Origin: OFTM291 sp041741375
GTDB taxonomy: Bacteria > Gemmatimonadota > Gemmatimonadetes > Gemmatimonadales > GWC2-71-9
Assembly (NCBI GenBank): GCA_041741375.1
Contig: JBGSKF010000151.1
Span: 5,494-69,493, forward strand
Length of the DNA stretch: 64,000 nucleotides
Direction: 5' to 3'
This document shows, in pieces, positions 37,750 to 46,693 of this stretch (position 1 is its first letter; each line of letters starts with the position of its first letter). The notes below the pieces were generated by a model. The model ran no database searches. It was not told the origin of the DNA and was given only the letters and a program-made list of their open reading frames with translations. The position numbers were made by a program, and so were the translations under genes.

Positions 37750-39894
37750 ATGACCGGCGCCCCCTCACCGGTGTTTCACCTCGCGATCGAGGACGGCATC
37801 GCCGTGCTCACCCTCGATCTCCCCGGCTCCCCGGTCAACACCCTGGGCCGGGCCACGGCCGCCGAGTTTGCCGGACACCTGGAGGCGTTGGCCGCCGATC
37901 CCGCCGTCCGCGCGATCGTGCTCCGCTCCGGCAAGGAGGACACCTTCGTGGCCGGGGCGGACATCGAGGAGTTCACCCTGTTGCGCACCGCGGCCGAGGC
38001 GGAGGCCATGAGCCGCGAGGGTCAGGCGATGATCGATCGGGTGGCGGCCTGTCCCAAGCCGGTCGTGGTCGCGATCCACGGCCCCTGCCTCGGCGCCGGT
38101 CTCGAACTCTCGCTCGCCTGTACCTGGCGTCTCGCCACCGATCACCCGAAAACCGTCCTCGGTCTTCCCGAGGTCCAGATCGGCCTTCTGCCGGGGGCCG
38201 GTGGATGCCAGCGACTGCCCCGGCTGATCGGGGTGCGCGCCGCCCTCGACATGATCCTCGCCGGGAAGAGCGAACGCGCCGCCAAGGCATTTCGGATCGG
38301 TCTCGTGGACGAGCTGGTCCACCCGGCCCAGCTTCGTGACCTGGCCCTCCGCGCCGCCGACCGCCTGGCCCGCTCGGGTCCCGTCCGGCGGGGGGGACGA
38401 GGGGGCGTGGTCGGCTGGTTTCTCGACCGGACTCGCGTGGGCCGGTGGATCGTCTACCGGCAGGCGGAACGGCAGGTGCGGCGCAGGACCGGCGGCCACT
38501 ACCCCGCGCCACTCGCGGCGATCACCGCGATCCGAACCGGGATGGAACGGGGCATGCGCGACGGGCTCCGGGTCGAGGCACGGGAGTTCGGACGACTGGC
38601 CGTGTCGGAGGTCTCCCGCGAACTGGTACGGATCTTCTTCGCCACCACGTCACTCAAGAAGGACGACGGGGTCCCCCGGGGCACCGGAACACCCCGCACG
38701 GTCACCCGTCTCGGCGTGGTGGGTGCCGGGTTCATGGGGGCGGGGATCGCCGGGACGGCGGTAACGACGGCGGGCGTGGAGGTCCGCCTCAAGGATGCCG
38801 ATCTCTCCCGGGTGGGGAAGGGGATGCATGCCGCGCTGGAGCAGGTCAACAAGAGAATGGCGCGGCGCCGCATCACCCGTCACGAGCACATGCGACTCAC
38901 CGCCCTCATCAGCGGTGCGGCGGACTTTGGCGGCTTCGCCAACATGGACCTGGTGATCGAGGCGGTCTTCGAGGATCTCGAGATCAAACGGGGTGTGGTC
39001 GCCGATCTCGAGGCGGTGCTCGGGACCGGGGCCCTGATCGCCACCAACACGTCCACGATCCCGATCAGTCGAATCGCCGAGGGAGCCCGTCATCCCGAAC
39101 GGATCCTGGGGATGCACTTTTTCTCGCCGGTGGATCGGATGCCTCTGCTGGAGGTGATTCCCGGACCGGACACCGGACCCGATGCGATCGTCACCGCGGT
39201 GCGGTTCGGACGCCGGATGGGGAAGACCGTGATCGTCGTGGCCGACCACCCCGGGTTCTGGGTCAACCGGATCCTGTCGCCCTACCTCAACGAAGCGGGG
39301 CACCTGCTCGCCGAGGGAGTGCGCATCGAGCAGATGGACCGGGTGATGACCGCGTGGGGGTTCCCGGTCGGGCCGATGACGCTGCTGGACGAGGTGGGAT
39401 TCGACGTGGGGCTGAAAGCGGGAGCCGTGATGCACGACGCGTTCGGGGCGCGCCTGGCTCCGTCTCCGATTCTGGAGCGGCTGGTGGCCGACGGGAGAAT
39501 GGGGCGGAAGAATGGCCGGGGTCTGTATCGCTATTCCCGGGGGAGGAAGGCCGGGGTGGACGATTCGGCCTATCGGGTGCTGGGTGTCTCTCCGCAGGCG
39601 TCGGCGGACCCGCGGCGGGTGGAGGAGCGCCTGCTCTACCTGATGCTCAACGAAGCGGCCCTCGCCTGCGCCGAGGGAGTGGTCCGGTCCCCCCGCGATG
39701 GAGACATCGGAGCGATCTTCGGCATCGGGTTCCCGCCCTTCCGGGGCGGTCCTCTCCGGCTCATCGACATGCTGGGCGCGGCACGCATCGTGGAGGCACT
39801 CGACCGTCTCGCCGAGGCGCACGGCCCCCGGTTCACGCCGAGCGATTCGCTCCGGGACATGGCCCGAACCAACACCCGCTTCTACCCGGAGTAG
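37750..39894 (+). CDS. fadJ: Fatty-acid oxidation alpha subunit: enoyl-CoA hydratase / 3-hydroxyacyl-CoA dehydrogenase
   Basis: Bifunctional beta-oxidation enzyme of 714 residues. Residues ~1-190 are crotonase: VAGADIEEF, the oxyanion-hole IHGPCLGAGLELSLAC and catalytic-Glu GLPEVQIGLLPGAGGCQRLPRL. Residues ~310-700 are the 3-hydroxyacyl-CoA dehydrogenase, with the NAD motif GVVGAGFMGAGIAG, TNTSTIPIS, and HFFSPVDRMPLLEVI with the catalytic His. This is the domain order of FadJ/FadB and the mitochondrial alpha subunit. It is coupled to the thiolase. The 3' end overlaps the convergent hybrid kinase by 13 bp. Confidence 0.95.
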   Translation: MTGAPSPVFHLAIEDGIAVLTLDLPGSPVNTLGRATAAEFAGHLEALAADPAVRAIVLRSGKEDTFVAGADIEEFTLLRTAAEAEAMSREGQAMIDRVAACPKPVVVAIHGPCLGAGLELSLACTWRLATDHPKTVLGLPEVQIGLLPGAGGCQRLPRLIGVRAALDMILAGKSERAAKAFRIGLVDELVHPAQLRDLALRAADRLARSGPVRRGGRGGVVGWFLDRTRVGRWIVYRQAERQVRRRTGGHYPAPLAAITAIRTGMERGMRDGLRVEAREFGRLAVSEVSRELVRIFFATTSLKKDDGVPRGTGTPRTVTRLGVVGAGFMGAGIAGTAVTTAGVEVRLKDADLSRVGKGMHAALEQVNKRMARRRITRHEHMRLTALISGAADFGGFANMDLVIEAVFEDLEIKRGVVADLEAVLGTGALIATNTSTIPISRIAEGARHPERILGMHFFSPVDRMPLLEVIPGPDTGPDAIVTAVRFGRRMGKTVIVVADHPGFWVNRILSPYLNEAGHLLAEGVRIEQMDRVMTAWGFPVGPMTLLDEVGFDVGLKAGAVMHDAFGARLAPSPILERLVADGRMGRKNGRGLYRYSRGRKAGVDDSAYRVLGVSPQASADPRRVEERLLYLMLNEAALACAEGVVRSPRDGDIGAIFGIGFPPFRGGPLRLIDMLGAARIVEALDRLAEAHGPRFTPSDSLRDMARTNTRFYPE

Positions 39895-42800
39895 GACACC
39901 TCGACCACCGCGGGAGCCGCGGCACGGAGGGAACCGGGAGGTGCCCACCGGTCGAGCAGGCGTCGCAGATCGTCCAGCCGGATCGGTTTGGAGACATAAT
40001 CGTCCATGCCCGCCTCCAGGCATTTCTCCCGGTCTCCTGTCATCGCGTTGGCCGTCATGGCGATGATCGGGATGCGGGAGTCTTCTCCCTCCTCCTGCTG
40101 CCGGATCAAGCCGGTCGCCTCATAGCCATCCATCTCCGGCATCTGGCAGTCCATCACCACGAGGTCATAGGGGAATCCCCGCACCATGGAGACGGCCTCG
40201 ACCCCGTTGGCGGCCACGTCGGTATGGCATCCCAGCTTCTGGAACATGCGGACCGCCACCCGCTGGTTGACGATGTTGTCCTCCACCACCAGCACCCGGG
40301 CCCCGGGAGAAACCGGCTCCGCGGGAACCAGGGAAGCGGGGGAGGACGGGATCCCCGATTCGTCGGGAGGGGTTTCCGCCAGGCTGTGACGGGTGATGAG
40401 ATCTCCCGTCCGTCCGGTCCGGCGCCGCAGGCGGATTTCCAGTAGCGCATCGACGAGGGTGGAGGTCCGGATCGGACGGCTGAGGTACGCGGCGAACCCC
40501 GCCGCATGGAACATGGCGGCATCCCCGCGCCGACCACTCTGGGCCAGCACCACGAGAGAGGGGCTCCCGAAACGGGGGTCGGTGCCGATGGTGCGCGCCA
40601 GCCCCCGTGCGTCCAGATCGGGAAGCGAGGCGGAGAGGAAGGCGATCTGGAACGGCGAGGGACTGCGACAGGCCATCGCGAGCCGGTCGAGAGCGGCCGT
40701 CCCAGTGGCCACGGTGTCGACCTGAAGGCCCCACGACTCGAGCTGCTCTGCCAGCACATCGCGATAGATGGCCCGGTGTTCGACGATGAGCACCCGGGTT
40801 CCCGCCAGAGCGTCGGGGGTGCTCACCGGGGGGGCGTCCTGCTGAACGGGCAGGCGGAAGGTGGCCCAGAAGGTCGAGCCCTCGCCCACCACGCTCTCCA
40901 CTCCCATGTCCCCCCCCATCAAGTGCGTGAGGTTGCGACTGATGGCGAGGCCGAGGCCGGTGCCACCGAACCGGCGGGTGGTGGAGGAGTCGGCCTGGGT
41001 GAAATGGGTGAACAGGAGAGCCTGCCCTTCCGGGGCAATCCCGATCCCCGTGTCCCGCACGGCCAGCCGGATCAGGGAACCCCGGGAATCGTGCTCCAGC
41101 TCCTCGACATCCACCAGAACATGCCCCGAGGCGGTGAACTTGATCGCATTGGAGAGGAGATTGGTCAGGATCTGGCGGATCCGTCCCGGGTCCCCCACCA
41201 CGTACTGTGGGGTGCCCGGGGCGTAGCGCAGGGTGCAGGCGAGCCCCTTTTCATGGGCCTGCACCGCCAGCAGATCGACCACATCCTCGGCGGCCGACCG
41301 CAGATCGAACGGCAGCACCTCGAAGGAGAGCTTCCCCGCCTCCATCTTGGAAAAGTCGAGGATGTCGTTGAGGATGGTGAGCAGACTCTCCGCCGATTGC
41401 TTGATCGTGCCGACATACTCCCGCTGGACCGGCGTCAGACCCGTGTCCATGAGGAGGCCGGCCATGCCGAGAACCCCGTTCATCGGAGTGCGGATTTCGT
41501 GGCTCATGTTGGCCAGGAACTCGCTCTTGCTGCGGGCGGCTCCCTCGGCCCGCTCCCGGGCCTCCGCCGCCTCGGCCGAGGCGCGTTCAAGTTCCTGCGC
41601 CGATTTTTCCAGGGCGGCCTTCGAGGATTCGAGAGTGTGGAGATGCTTCTGTCGCTCCGTTTCCAGGGCCACATGGGCGGTGACATCCTCCATGTTGCCG
41701 ATGAAGCTCGGCGGGAACCCAGGTCCGGCGAGCGGCCGGGCCCGCACGCGCACCTGCATGACGTCACCGGCGGGAAGGACCAATCGGAAGGTTTCGTCGA
41801 AGTCCCCCTGCTGTCCTGCGGTGAATCGGGACCATGCGTGCAGGACGTCGTTCGCATCGGCGGGATGGACCGCGCGCTGCCAGCCCGACCCGCGCGCCTC
41901 GTCCGCCGAGAGTCCGGTCATCCGGCTCCACTCGGCGTTGGTGTACCGGCAATCGCCGGAGGCGTCCGCGACGAAGATCCCGAGGGGAAGCGCCTCCTGG
42001 ATGGTGAGGAGCCGTTCCTCGCTCCGCTGCACCGCAAGTTCCGCGCGGCGGCGCTCGCCGATCTCCTCGTGCATCGTGTCCAGGGCCACGTTCATGACCG
42101 TGGCGAGACGAGCCAGTTCGTCGGTGCCGGTCACCGGAAGGCGCAGATCCCACTCTCCCCGCGCGATCCGCTGGGCCGTGGGCATCAGATCAAAGAGGGA
42201 TTCCCGCAGGCGGCGAGCCAGACGGGCAAAGACCCAGACCAACATCACAAGGAGAGGCCCCACAACCGTCGCGAGGAGGAGGAAGCACCAGCGGACCAGC
42301 GTCATGCTCCGGTCGATGGCGGCTTCCCCTCGCCGTGTCACCAGGTCTTCGAAACGGGTCAACCGGTCGTTGAGCCGCGACTTGAGGAGGGTGAAATCGT
42401 CGTCTGCCACGAGGCTGACGGCACGGTCCCTGTCGGGAGGGCCGGTGCGGGTGAAGGCGCCCGTGCTGTCGGGAAAGAGACCCTGGGCGGCCCGCACTGC
42501 TTCGGTTTCCGTGCGGGCCAACTCGGTGGCGGTGGCCCACGCGTCCACCAGCACCTGGCGCTCCTCGAGAGGGAGTGCATCGACCAGGGCCCGCCGGCCT
42601 CCGAGATCCCGGCCGCTTCCGGAGAGAAAACCCGCGACCACCGTGTCGAATTCAGCGCTCCAGCGCGAATCCTCCGTCCGGATCCAGGCCCGGGTCAACC
42701 GGGTCAGTTCCTCCGATACGTGGAAGAGATGATCCGACACCCGCAGGGCAGCAGCCATCTCACTGCGCGTCTGGACAATGGTATTCCGGTTGGCCGAGAG

Positions 42801-42908
42801 AATGGCGAGGCCACCCGCGAGGAGCCCGATGACAACAACCATGCCGACGATGCCGGCTCGGATGAGCCACCGGACGGTGGGGCGTGGAGAGAGAGCCTTC
42901 ATCGACAA
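39882..42908 (-). CDS. Hybrid sensor histidine kinase with two receiver domains
   Basis: A 1008-residue inner-membrane sensor. TM1 is at ~15-37, a periplasmic sensor follows to ~205, TM2 is at ~207-230, then a HAMP linker and a PAS domain (~300-415, FVADASGDCRYTNAEWSRMTGLS). Next is a coiled coil, then HisKA with phospho-His in NMSHEIRTPMNGVLG and a HATPase with NLLSNAIKFT, DTGIGI and FGGTGLGLAISR. The first receiver (VLIVEHRAIYRD...FLSASLPDLDA) lacks the phospho-acceptor Asp and is degenerate; the second (VLVVEDN...VVMDCQMPEMDG...KP) is intact. There is no Hpt domain, so an external phosphotransfer protein is needed. It is transcribed from the repeat-rich region that holds a Rex-like palindrome 163 bp upstream. 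Confidence 0.93.
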   Translation of the reverse strand: MSMKALSPRPTVRWLIRAGIVGMVVVIGLLAGGLAILSANRNTIVQTRSEMAAALRVSDHLFHVSEELTRLTRAWIRTEDSRWSAEFDTVVAGFLSGSGRDLGGRRALVDALPLEERQVLVDAWATATELARTETEAVRAAQGLFPDSTGAFTRTGPPDRDRAVSLVADDDFTLLKSRLNDRLTRFEDLVTRRGEAAIDRSMTLVRWCFLLLATVVGPLLVMLVWVFARLARRLRESLFDLMPTAQRIARGEWDLRLPVTGTDELARLATVMNVALDTMHEEIGERRRAELAVQRSEERLLTIQEALPLGIFVADASGDCRYTNAEWSRMTGLSADEARGSGWQRAVHPADANDVLHAWSRFTAGQQGDFDETFRLVLPAGDVMQVRVRARPLAGPGFPPSFIGNMEDVTAHVALETERQKHLHTLESSKAALEKSAQELERASAEAAEARERAEGAARSKSEFLANMSHEIRTPMNGVLGMAGLLMDTGLTPVQREYVGTIKQSAESLLTILNDILDFSKMEAGKLSFEVLPFDLRSAAEDVVDLLAVQAHEKGLACTLRYAPGTPQYVVGDPGRIRQILTNLLSNAIKFTASGHVLVDVEELEHDSRGSLIRLAVRDTGIGIAPEGQALLFTHFTQADSSTTRRFGGTGLGLAISRNLTHLMGGDMGVESVVGEGSTFWATFRLPVQQDAPPVSTPDALAGTRVLIVEHRAIYRDVLAEQLESWGLQVDTVATGTAALDRLAMACRSPSPFQIAFLSASLPDLDARGLARTIGTDPRFGSPSLVVLAQSGRRGDAAMFHAAGFAAYLSRPIRTSTLVDALLEIRLRRRTGRTGDLITRHSLAETPPDESGIPSSPASLVPAEPVSPGARVLVVEDNIVNQRVAVRMFQKLGCHTDVAANGVEAVSMVRGFPYDLVVMDCQMPEMDGYEATGLIRQQEEGEDSRIPIIAMTANAMTGDREKCLEAGMDDYVSKPIRLDDLRRLLDRWAPPGSLRAAAPAVVEVSYSG

Positions 42909-42985
42909 CCTCGGTGCCTGGCCCTCCCGGGGGAGGGCGGAATGGGTGATACCGTCAGTGTCGGCTGGTCTCCGGGGATCTTGAG

Positions 42986-43016
42986 AAGTTTGAAGTTCGA
43001 AGTTTGAAGTTCGAAG
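42986..43016. repeat. Heptad array, AAGTTTG/AAGTTCG alternating
   Basis: Four and a half copies of a 7-bp unit in which position 6 alternates strictly T, C, T, C. It lies 78 bp upstream of the hybrid kinase start. Confidence 0.85.
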
Positions 43017-43070
43017 GGAACTGGTGTCTGCCTGGGGTCATCTGCTTGGACAGGTTTTGTTCTCTTGCGC

Positions 43071-43088
43071 TTGTGAAATATTTCACAA
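43071..43088. promoter_or_regulatory. Rex-like operator palindrome
   Basis: TTGTGAAATATTTCACAA is a perfect 18-bp palindrome and an exact match to the Rex consensus TTGTGAA-N4-TTCACAA. It is upstream of the hybrid kinase (minus strand). The same sequence occurs again at 63706. No rex gene is in the window. Confidence 0.5.
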
Positions 43089-43134
43089 TGTGTCGGGCTG
43101 CTCTTCGGGGCCAGTCGCGCGGAGCGCGCCGAGC

Positions 43135-43340
43135 CGTCATCGCGAGGACCCCGCAGGGGTCCGTGGCGATCTCGTGAGCGACCGCTCGCTGTGTTTCGGG
43201 ATGGCTGGCCTTCCGACCGGATCCCCGTCCTGTCGAGCGTCGGCATGAAGGCCTGTCTGCCGTGGTGCCGAGCGGGCACGGGCTCACGAGATTGCGCCGT
43301 CGGCCCTGTTGCGAGGGCCTGCAGGGCCCGTGGCAATCTC
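43135..43340. repeat. Two palindromic intergenic elements (GAGATTGC...GCAATCTC type)
   Basis: Element one (43135-43178) has the hairpin GGACCCC-GCA-GGGGTCC and ends in GTGGCGATCTCG. Element two (43288-43340) is bounded by GAGATTGC and GCAATCTC and contains GGGCCT-GCA-GGGCCC. They resemble the widespread GTCATTGCGAG...GCAATCTC intergenic repeats. No gene is evident in 42909-43452. Confidence 0.7.
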
Positions 43341-43397
43341 CTGCGCCTTCTACAATGCCGGCATCCAGTCACAGACTGCCACCTCCACCTGGAGCTC

Positions 43398-43456
43398 GGG
43401 CGACGCATGCGTCGCCCCTACTCCCTACTCCCTACTCCCTACTCCCTACTCCCTAC
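43398..43456. repeat. Perfect 20-bp palindrome adjoining a GGGAGTA heptad array
   Basis: GGGCGACGCATGCGTCGCCC (43398-43417) runs directly into about six copies of CTACTCC. The TAG stop codon of rho (43453-43455 on the minus strand) is part of the last copy. Confidence 0.9.
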
Positions 43457-44694
43457 CTGAGTCCCCGCGCCACCTCTTCCAGCAGGGCCGGTGTCGACTG
43501 CATCACCGGCACGTGCGCAAGATCCTTGCGTAAGGTCGCCGCACGCTCCAACTCTTCGGGGGTGAGGAGGAGTTCCTCGCGCCGAGTCCCGCTGGCCGCC
43601 AGGTCGATCGCGGGGTAGATCCGGCGCTCCGCGAGCCCGCGATTGAGCACCACCTCGCTGTTGCCTGTCCCCTTGAACTCCTCGAAGATGACCTGGTCGA
43701 GCCGGGAACCGGTGTCGATCAGGGCGGTGGCGATGATCGTCAGCGAGCCGCCGCCGGTCTGCGGGTCCACTGCCCGGGCGCTTCCGAAGAACCGCTTCGG
43801 CGCCTCCATGGCCTCGGCGTCGAGACCGCCCGACAGGGTCCGGCCCGATCCCCGTTCCGTGGTGTTGTAGGCCCGGGCCAGCCGGGTGAGGGAGTCGAGC
43901 ACCAGCACCACGTTCCCCCCGCATTCGACCTCGCGCCGTGCCCGCTCCAAGGTCATTTCCGCCAGCAACGTGTGCTGCTCGGGGGGGGAATCGAAGCTCG
44001 ACGCGACGACCTCGCCCACGCCGACCGTCTCCATGTCGGTGACTTCCTCCGGGCGTTCGTCCACCAGGAGGATGAACAAACGGGTATCGGGATAGTTGGC
44101 CGCCACGCCGGAGGCGATCGACTGGAGGATGGTGGTCTTTCCCGCCTTGGCCGGCGCCACGATGAGGGTGCGCTGGCCCCAGCCCACCGGCGCAAAGAGA
44201 TCGATGGCGCGATTGATCATCCGGAAGGGCTTGGGGAGCGACTCATGGTCCAGACGCATCCGTTCCCGCGGGGCCACGGCGCGAAGCTTGGTGAAGTCGG
44301 GGCGCCTCTCGATGGAGGAGGGGTCCCGCCCGTTCACGGTCAGCACCTCGGTCACGACCGTCCCCTGTCTCCCGCTCCCCCCCCCCCCATTGCCGCCACC
44401 GTTGGGACGACCCCGACCCTGTCTCCCCCGCCCGCGGTTCCTCCGTCCCCGACCCGCCCGGCCGTTGCCGTCCGCACCACCCGGTTCGGATGGGGAAGGC
44501 GGCCCCCCGATCCTCCCGGTCACTTCGTCGCCGGCCCGGAGTCCGAGGCGCCGAATCAAGGCACCCGGAATGACCGGGTCGGAGGGAGTCGGGAGATACC
44601 CCGCTTCCCGGGTCCGCAACACACCATCGCCACTATTTCCCCGCGACCCGAACGCCAGCCATCCCTGGACCGCATTGCCTTCTTGAGTGGTCAC
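43453..44694 (-). CDS. rho: Transcription termination factor Rho
   Basis: Hexameric RNA helicase of 413 residues. The N-terminal RNA-binding domain reads GWLAFGSRGNSGDGVLRTREAGYLPTPSDPVIPGALIRRLGLRAGDEVTG. A Gly/Arg/Asn-rich insert (residues ~75-115) follows, as in Actinobacteria and some other high-GC phyla. The ATPase core has Walker A APAKAGKTT, LLVDERPEEVTDM, Walker B VVLVLDSLTRLARAYN and the Q/R-loop region GSLTIIATALIDTGSRLDQVIFEEFKGTGNSE. The GTG start at 44694 has GGAAG seven bases upstream; the open frame upstream to 45141 belongs to antisense sequence of the peptidase gene. The stop codon is inside a heptad array. Confidence 0.95.
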   Translation of the reverse strand: MTTQEGNAVQGWLAFGSRGNSGDGVLRTREAGYLPTPSDPVIPGALIRRLGLRAGDEVTGRIGGPPSPSEPGGADGNGRAGRGRRNRGRGRQGRGRPNGGGNGGGGSGRQGTVVTEVLTVNGRDPSSIERRPDFTKLRAVAPRERMRLDHESLPKPFRMINRAIDLFAPVGWGQRTLIVAPAKAGKTTILQSIASGVAANYPDTRLFILLVDERPEEVTDMETVGVGEVVASSFDSPPEQHTLLAEMTLERARREVECGGNVVLVLDSLTRLARAYNTTERGSGRTLSGGLDAEAMEAPKRFFGSARAVDPQTGGGSLTIIATALIDTGSRLDQVIFEEFKGTGNSEVVLNRGLAERRIYPAIDLAASGTRREELLLTPEELERAATLRKDLAHVPVMQSTPALLEEVARGLR

Positions 44695-44776
44695 CGACAG
44701 ACTTCCTTTCTCCGTTGTTTCACGATGGGGCGCGCAGTGCGCCCGGTTCCCATCCCGTACCGTGGAGGATGTTTTG

Positions 44777-46342
44777 ATGCGCTCTCTGGTTCCGCTCTGT
44801 GCCCTCGTGGTCGGCCTCTTACCCGTCCCCGCCGTGGCCCAGACTCTCCCGGTCGAGAGTCCGGTCCTGCGCCGGATCTGGGAGGTGGGAATGCAATCCT
44901 CCCAGGTCGACCCCCTGATCCAGACCCTCACCGATTCGATCGGTCCCCGGCTCACCGGCACGCCGGGGATGGAACGCGGCCAGGCCTGGCTCCAGGCCAT
45001 GTACCGCCAGTGGGGCATCCCCGCCCGGGCCGAGCAGTATGGCACCTGGCTGGGCTGGCGGCGCGGCACGACCCATGTGGACCTGATCGCTCCCCGGGTC
45101 CGCTCCCTGGAGGGCATGATGCTCGCCTGGAGCGCCGGCACCGGGGGCCGTCCGGTTCAGGGGGCGGTGGTGCTCCTCCCTGATCTTCCCGACTCGGCGG
45201 CCTACGCCGCGTGGCTCCCGACGGTTCGCGGCAAGTTCGTGGCCCTCAGTGCTCCCGAGCCCACCTGCCGCCCCGAGGGAAATCTCCGGGAGTTCGGGCG
45301 ACCGGAAACGGTGACGGCTCTCCTCGACCAGCGGACCCGCATCCGGAACGACTGGACCGGCCGCGCCACCCGCACCGGATTCAACGCACGCACCCTCCCG
45401 GTTCACCTGGAAACCGCCGGCGCGGCGGGGGTGATCACGTCGCTCTGGTCCGGAGGATGGGGTACCACGCGCATCTTCCAGGCCCGGACCACCCGGGTTC
45501 CCACCGTGGAGCTCAGTTGTGAGGACTACGGCCTGGTGACGCGACTCGCCGAGCGGGGCCAGTCCCCCACGATCCGGGTCACCGCCGATGCCGAGTTTCT
45601 GGGGGACGTCCCCGTCTACAACGTCATCGGGGAGATCCGCGGTTCCGAGCGTCCCGACGAGTATGTCATGCTCTCGGCCCACTTCGATTCGTGGGATGGC
45701 TCCAGTGGCGCCACGGACAACGGAACCGGCACGGTGACGATGCTCGAAGCGATGCGGATCCTCCGAGAGGTCTACCCAGCGCCCCGACGGACCATTCTGG
45801 TCGGGCACTGGAGTGGAGAAGAGCAGGGGCTCAACGGCTCACGAGCCTTCGCCGAGGACCACCCCGAGGTGGTGCGCGGACTCCAGGCGCTCTTCAATCA
45901 GGACAACGGGACCGGACGGGTCGTCAACATGTCTGCGTCCGGTTTTGCCGGCGCCGCGCCCCGGATCGCCGGGTGGGTCAGCCGACTGCCCACAGAACTC
46001 TCGCAGCAGATCAATCTGTCCCTGCCCGGCGGGCCTGCGGGAGGGGGATCGGACCACGCGGCGTTCGTCTGCCACGGTGCCCCTGGGTTTTCGCTCGGTG
46101 CGCTGGGCTGGGACTATGGAACTTACACCTGGCACACCAATCGCGACACCTACGACAAGGTGATCCTGGATGAATTGAAATCGAATGCCACTCTGACCGC
46201 AATGCTTGTCTACATGGCGAGCGAGGAGCCGGGGGAGACCTCCCGGGTCCAGCGCGTGGTGCCACCCACCCGTTCGGGGGCCCCCGGGACATGGCCCGCC
46301 TGCCAGAAGCCGGCGCGGTCCTTCGCCGAATCCACCCGCTGA
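44777..46342 (+). CDS. M28 family zinc aminopeptidase, exported
   Basis: Secreted metallopeptidase of 521 residues with a signal peptide cleaved around VAQTLP. A protease-associated insert lies at ~120-290, and a typical M28 core follows. Zinc ligands are visible in order: AHFDSWDGSSGATDNGTG (His, Asp), WSGEEQGLNGS (catalytic Glu and Glu), LFNQDNGTG (Asp) and YTWHTNRDTYDKV (His). It likely releases N-terminal residues from peptides in the periplasm. ATG 44777 is supported by GGAGG eight bases upstream. It is divergent from rho with an 82-bp gap containing a hairpin. The stop is 1 nt from a heptad array. Confidence 0.93.
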   Translation: MRSLVPLCALVVGLLPVPAVAQTLPVESPVLRRIWEVGMQSSQVDPLIQTLTDSIGPRLTGTPGMERGQAWLQAMYRQWGIPARAEQYGTWLGWRRGTTHVDLIAPRVRSLEGMMLAWSAGTGGRPVQGAVVLLPDLPDSAAYAAWLPTVRGKFVALSAPEPTCRPEGNLREFGRPETVTALLDQRTRIRNDWTGRATRTGFNARTLPVHLETAGAAGVITSLWSGGWGTTRIFQARTTRVPTVELSCEDYGLVTRLAERGQSPTIRVTADAEFLGDVPVYNVIGEIRGSERPDEYVMLSAHFDSWDGSSGATDNGTGTVTMLEAMRILREVYPAPRRTILVGHWSGEEQGLNGSRAFAEDHPEVVRGLQALFNQDNGTGRVVNMSASGFAGAAPRIAGWVSRLPTELSQQINLSLPGGPAGGGSDHAAFVCHGAPGFSLGALGWDYGTYTWHTNRDTYDKVILDELKSNATLTAMLVYMASEEPGETSRVQRVVPPTRSGAPGTWPACQKPARSFAESTR

Positions 46343-46343
46343 T

Positions 46344-46392
46344 GGGAGGAGCAGGGAGCAGGGAGGAGGGAGTAGGGAATAGGGAGTAGGGG
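46344..46392. repeat. Heptad array, GGGAGCA/GGGAGTA type
   Basis: Degenerate tandem GGGAG(C/T)A units begin right after the M28 stop on the coding strand. The + strand has at least four G3 runs within G4-compatible spacing. Confidence 0.85.
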
Positions 46393-46450
46393 GTCGTCTC
46401 CCTCATGTCCATTCCCTTGATGTAGTTCTGCGGTTCCCGGAGCGTGGGCG

Positions 46451-46479
46451 AGCGGGGCATCCCAGTGGGGTGCCCCGCT
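46451..46479 (+). terminator. Stem-loop, possible terminator
   Basis: AGCGGGGCA pairs with TGCCCCGCT around an 11-nt loop, about 110 bp after the M28 stop. There is no T tract, so termination may be Rho-dependent or the stem may have another use. The rest of 46343-46693 shows a TTGACA box at 46600 without a convincing -10. Confidence 0.45.
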
Positions 46480-46693
46480 TCATGCAACTAAACCGACGAT
46501 CCGGCAGTCAAACCACTGTCCGATTGTGGGACGGGGAATCCCGGATGCGGACAAGCCGTCCGGGTGACCCGAGGCACACTGTTCATCCCAACCTGTTCAT
46601 TGACAACAGTTTGCGACGGCGTGAATGGTGCGGCACGCAACTTCCTCTATGGGTCCGGTGGCACGGAGAGTCTGAACCATCGAGGAGTGAGCC

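Noticed and set aside
43415..43456. Heptad arrays considered as CRISPR
   Set aside because: No spacers, a period of 7 bp and no cas genes anywhere in the window.
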